From assembly GCA_009699025.1 (NCBI GenBank), contig WLOZ01000173.1, positions 1 through 5,239 on the forward strand: DNA of 5,239 nt, written 5' to 3'. The notes beneath the pieces were generated by a model that saw only the letters and a list, made by a program, of their open reading frames with translations, searched no databases and was not told where the DNA came from. Both the position numbers and the translations under genes were made by a program. Positions 5,219 to 5,239 of this stretch are shown piece by piece. The stretch comes from Actinomycetota bacterium. Lineage in GTDB: Bacteria; Actinomycetota; Actinomycetes; S36-B12; CAIYMF01. Every line of letters starts with the position of its first letter. Position 1 is the first letter of the stretch.

Positions 5219-5239
5219 TCAGTCAGCGGTGGGTCACTC

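Overview
The window looks like a chromosomal segment of a high-GC actinobacterium (Actinomycetota). The evidence is the GTG starts, the 4-base GTGA gene overlaps, strong G/C bias at third codon positions, and the gene order nadD - LCP/LytR_C protein - rsfS - histidine phosphatase - tRNA-Ala, which from memory is a recurrent actinobacterial arrangement. Genus cannot be fixed from the sequence; no database search was possible.

Left part (1-3322, all + strand): after a short stretch without a confident gene comes a 48-residue single-pass membrane protein (129-275). It is followed by nadD (NAD biosynthesis, 307-912), a membrane-anchored divergent LCP-domain protein with a LytR_C tail (909-2234), rsfS (ribosome silencing factor, 2292-2681) and a GpgP-like histidine phosphatase (2678-3322). 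nadD/LCP and rsfS/phosphatase are joined by GTGA overlaps, so each pair is probably translationally coupled. A strong bulged hairpin lies between the LCP gene and rsfS. The set reads as housekeeping: cofactor synthesis, envelope-related function, ribosome hibernation and sugar-phosphate metabolism.

Middle (3323-3878): a tRNA-Ala(GGC) gene with a well-formed promoter in front and a 13-bp inverted-repeat hairpin just behind. Next comes a decayed, minus-strand C-terminal remnant of what looks like an IS481-type (rve) transposase, carrying two compensating frameshifts.

Right part (3879-5239): a minus-strand MFS exporter of the MFS_3/EntS-like family. Its base composition is visibly lower in G+C (hand-counted lines 53-55%) than the left-hand genes (63-68%). 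Together with the tRNA and the transposase remnant, this suggests that the conserved chromosomal backbone ends at the tRNA and accessory DNA follows.

I did not find a convincing new multi-gene system. The items most worth a second look are the small membrane protein beside nadD, the LCP protein lacking several usual catalytic residues, the intercistronic hairpin, and the tRNA-bounded accessory junction.
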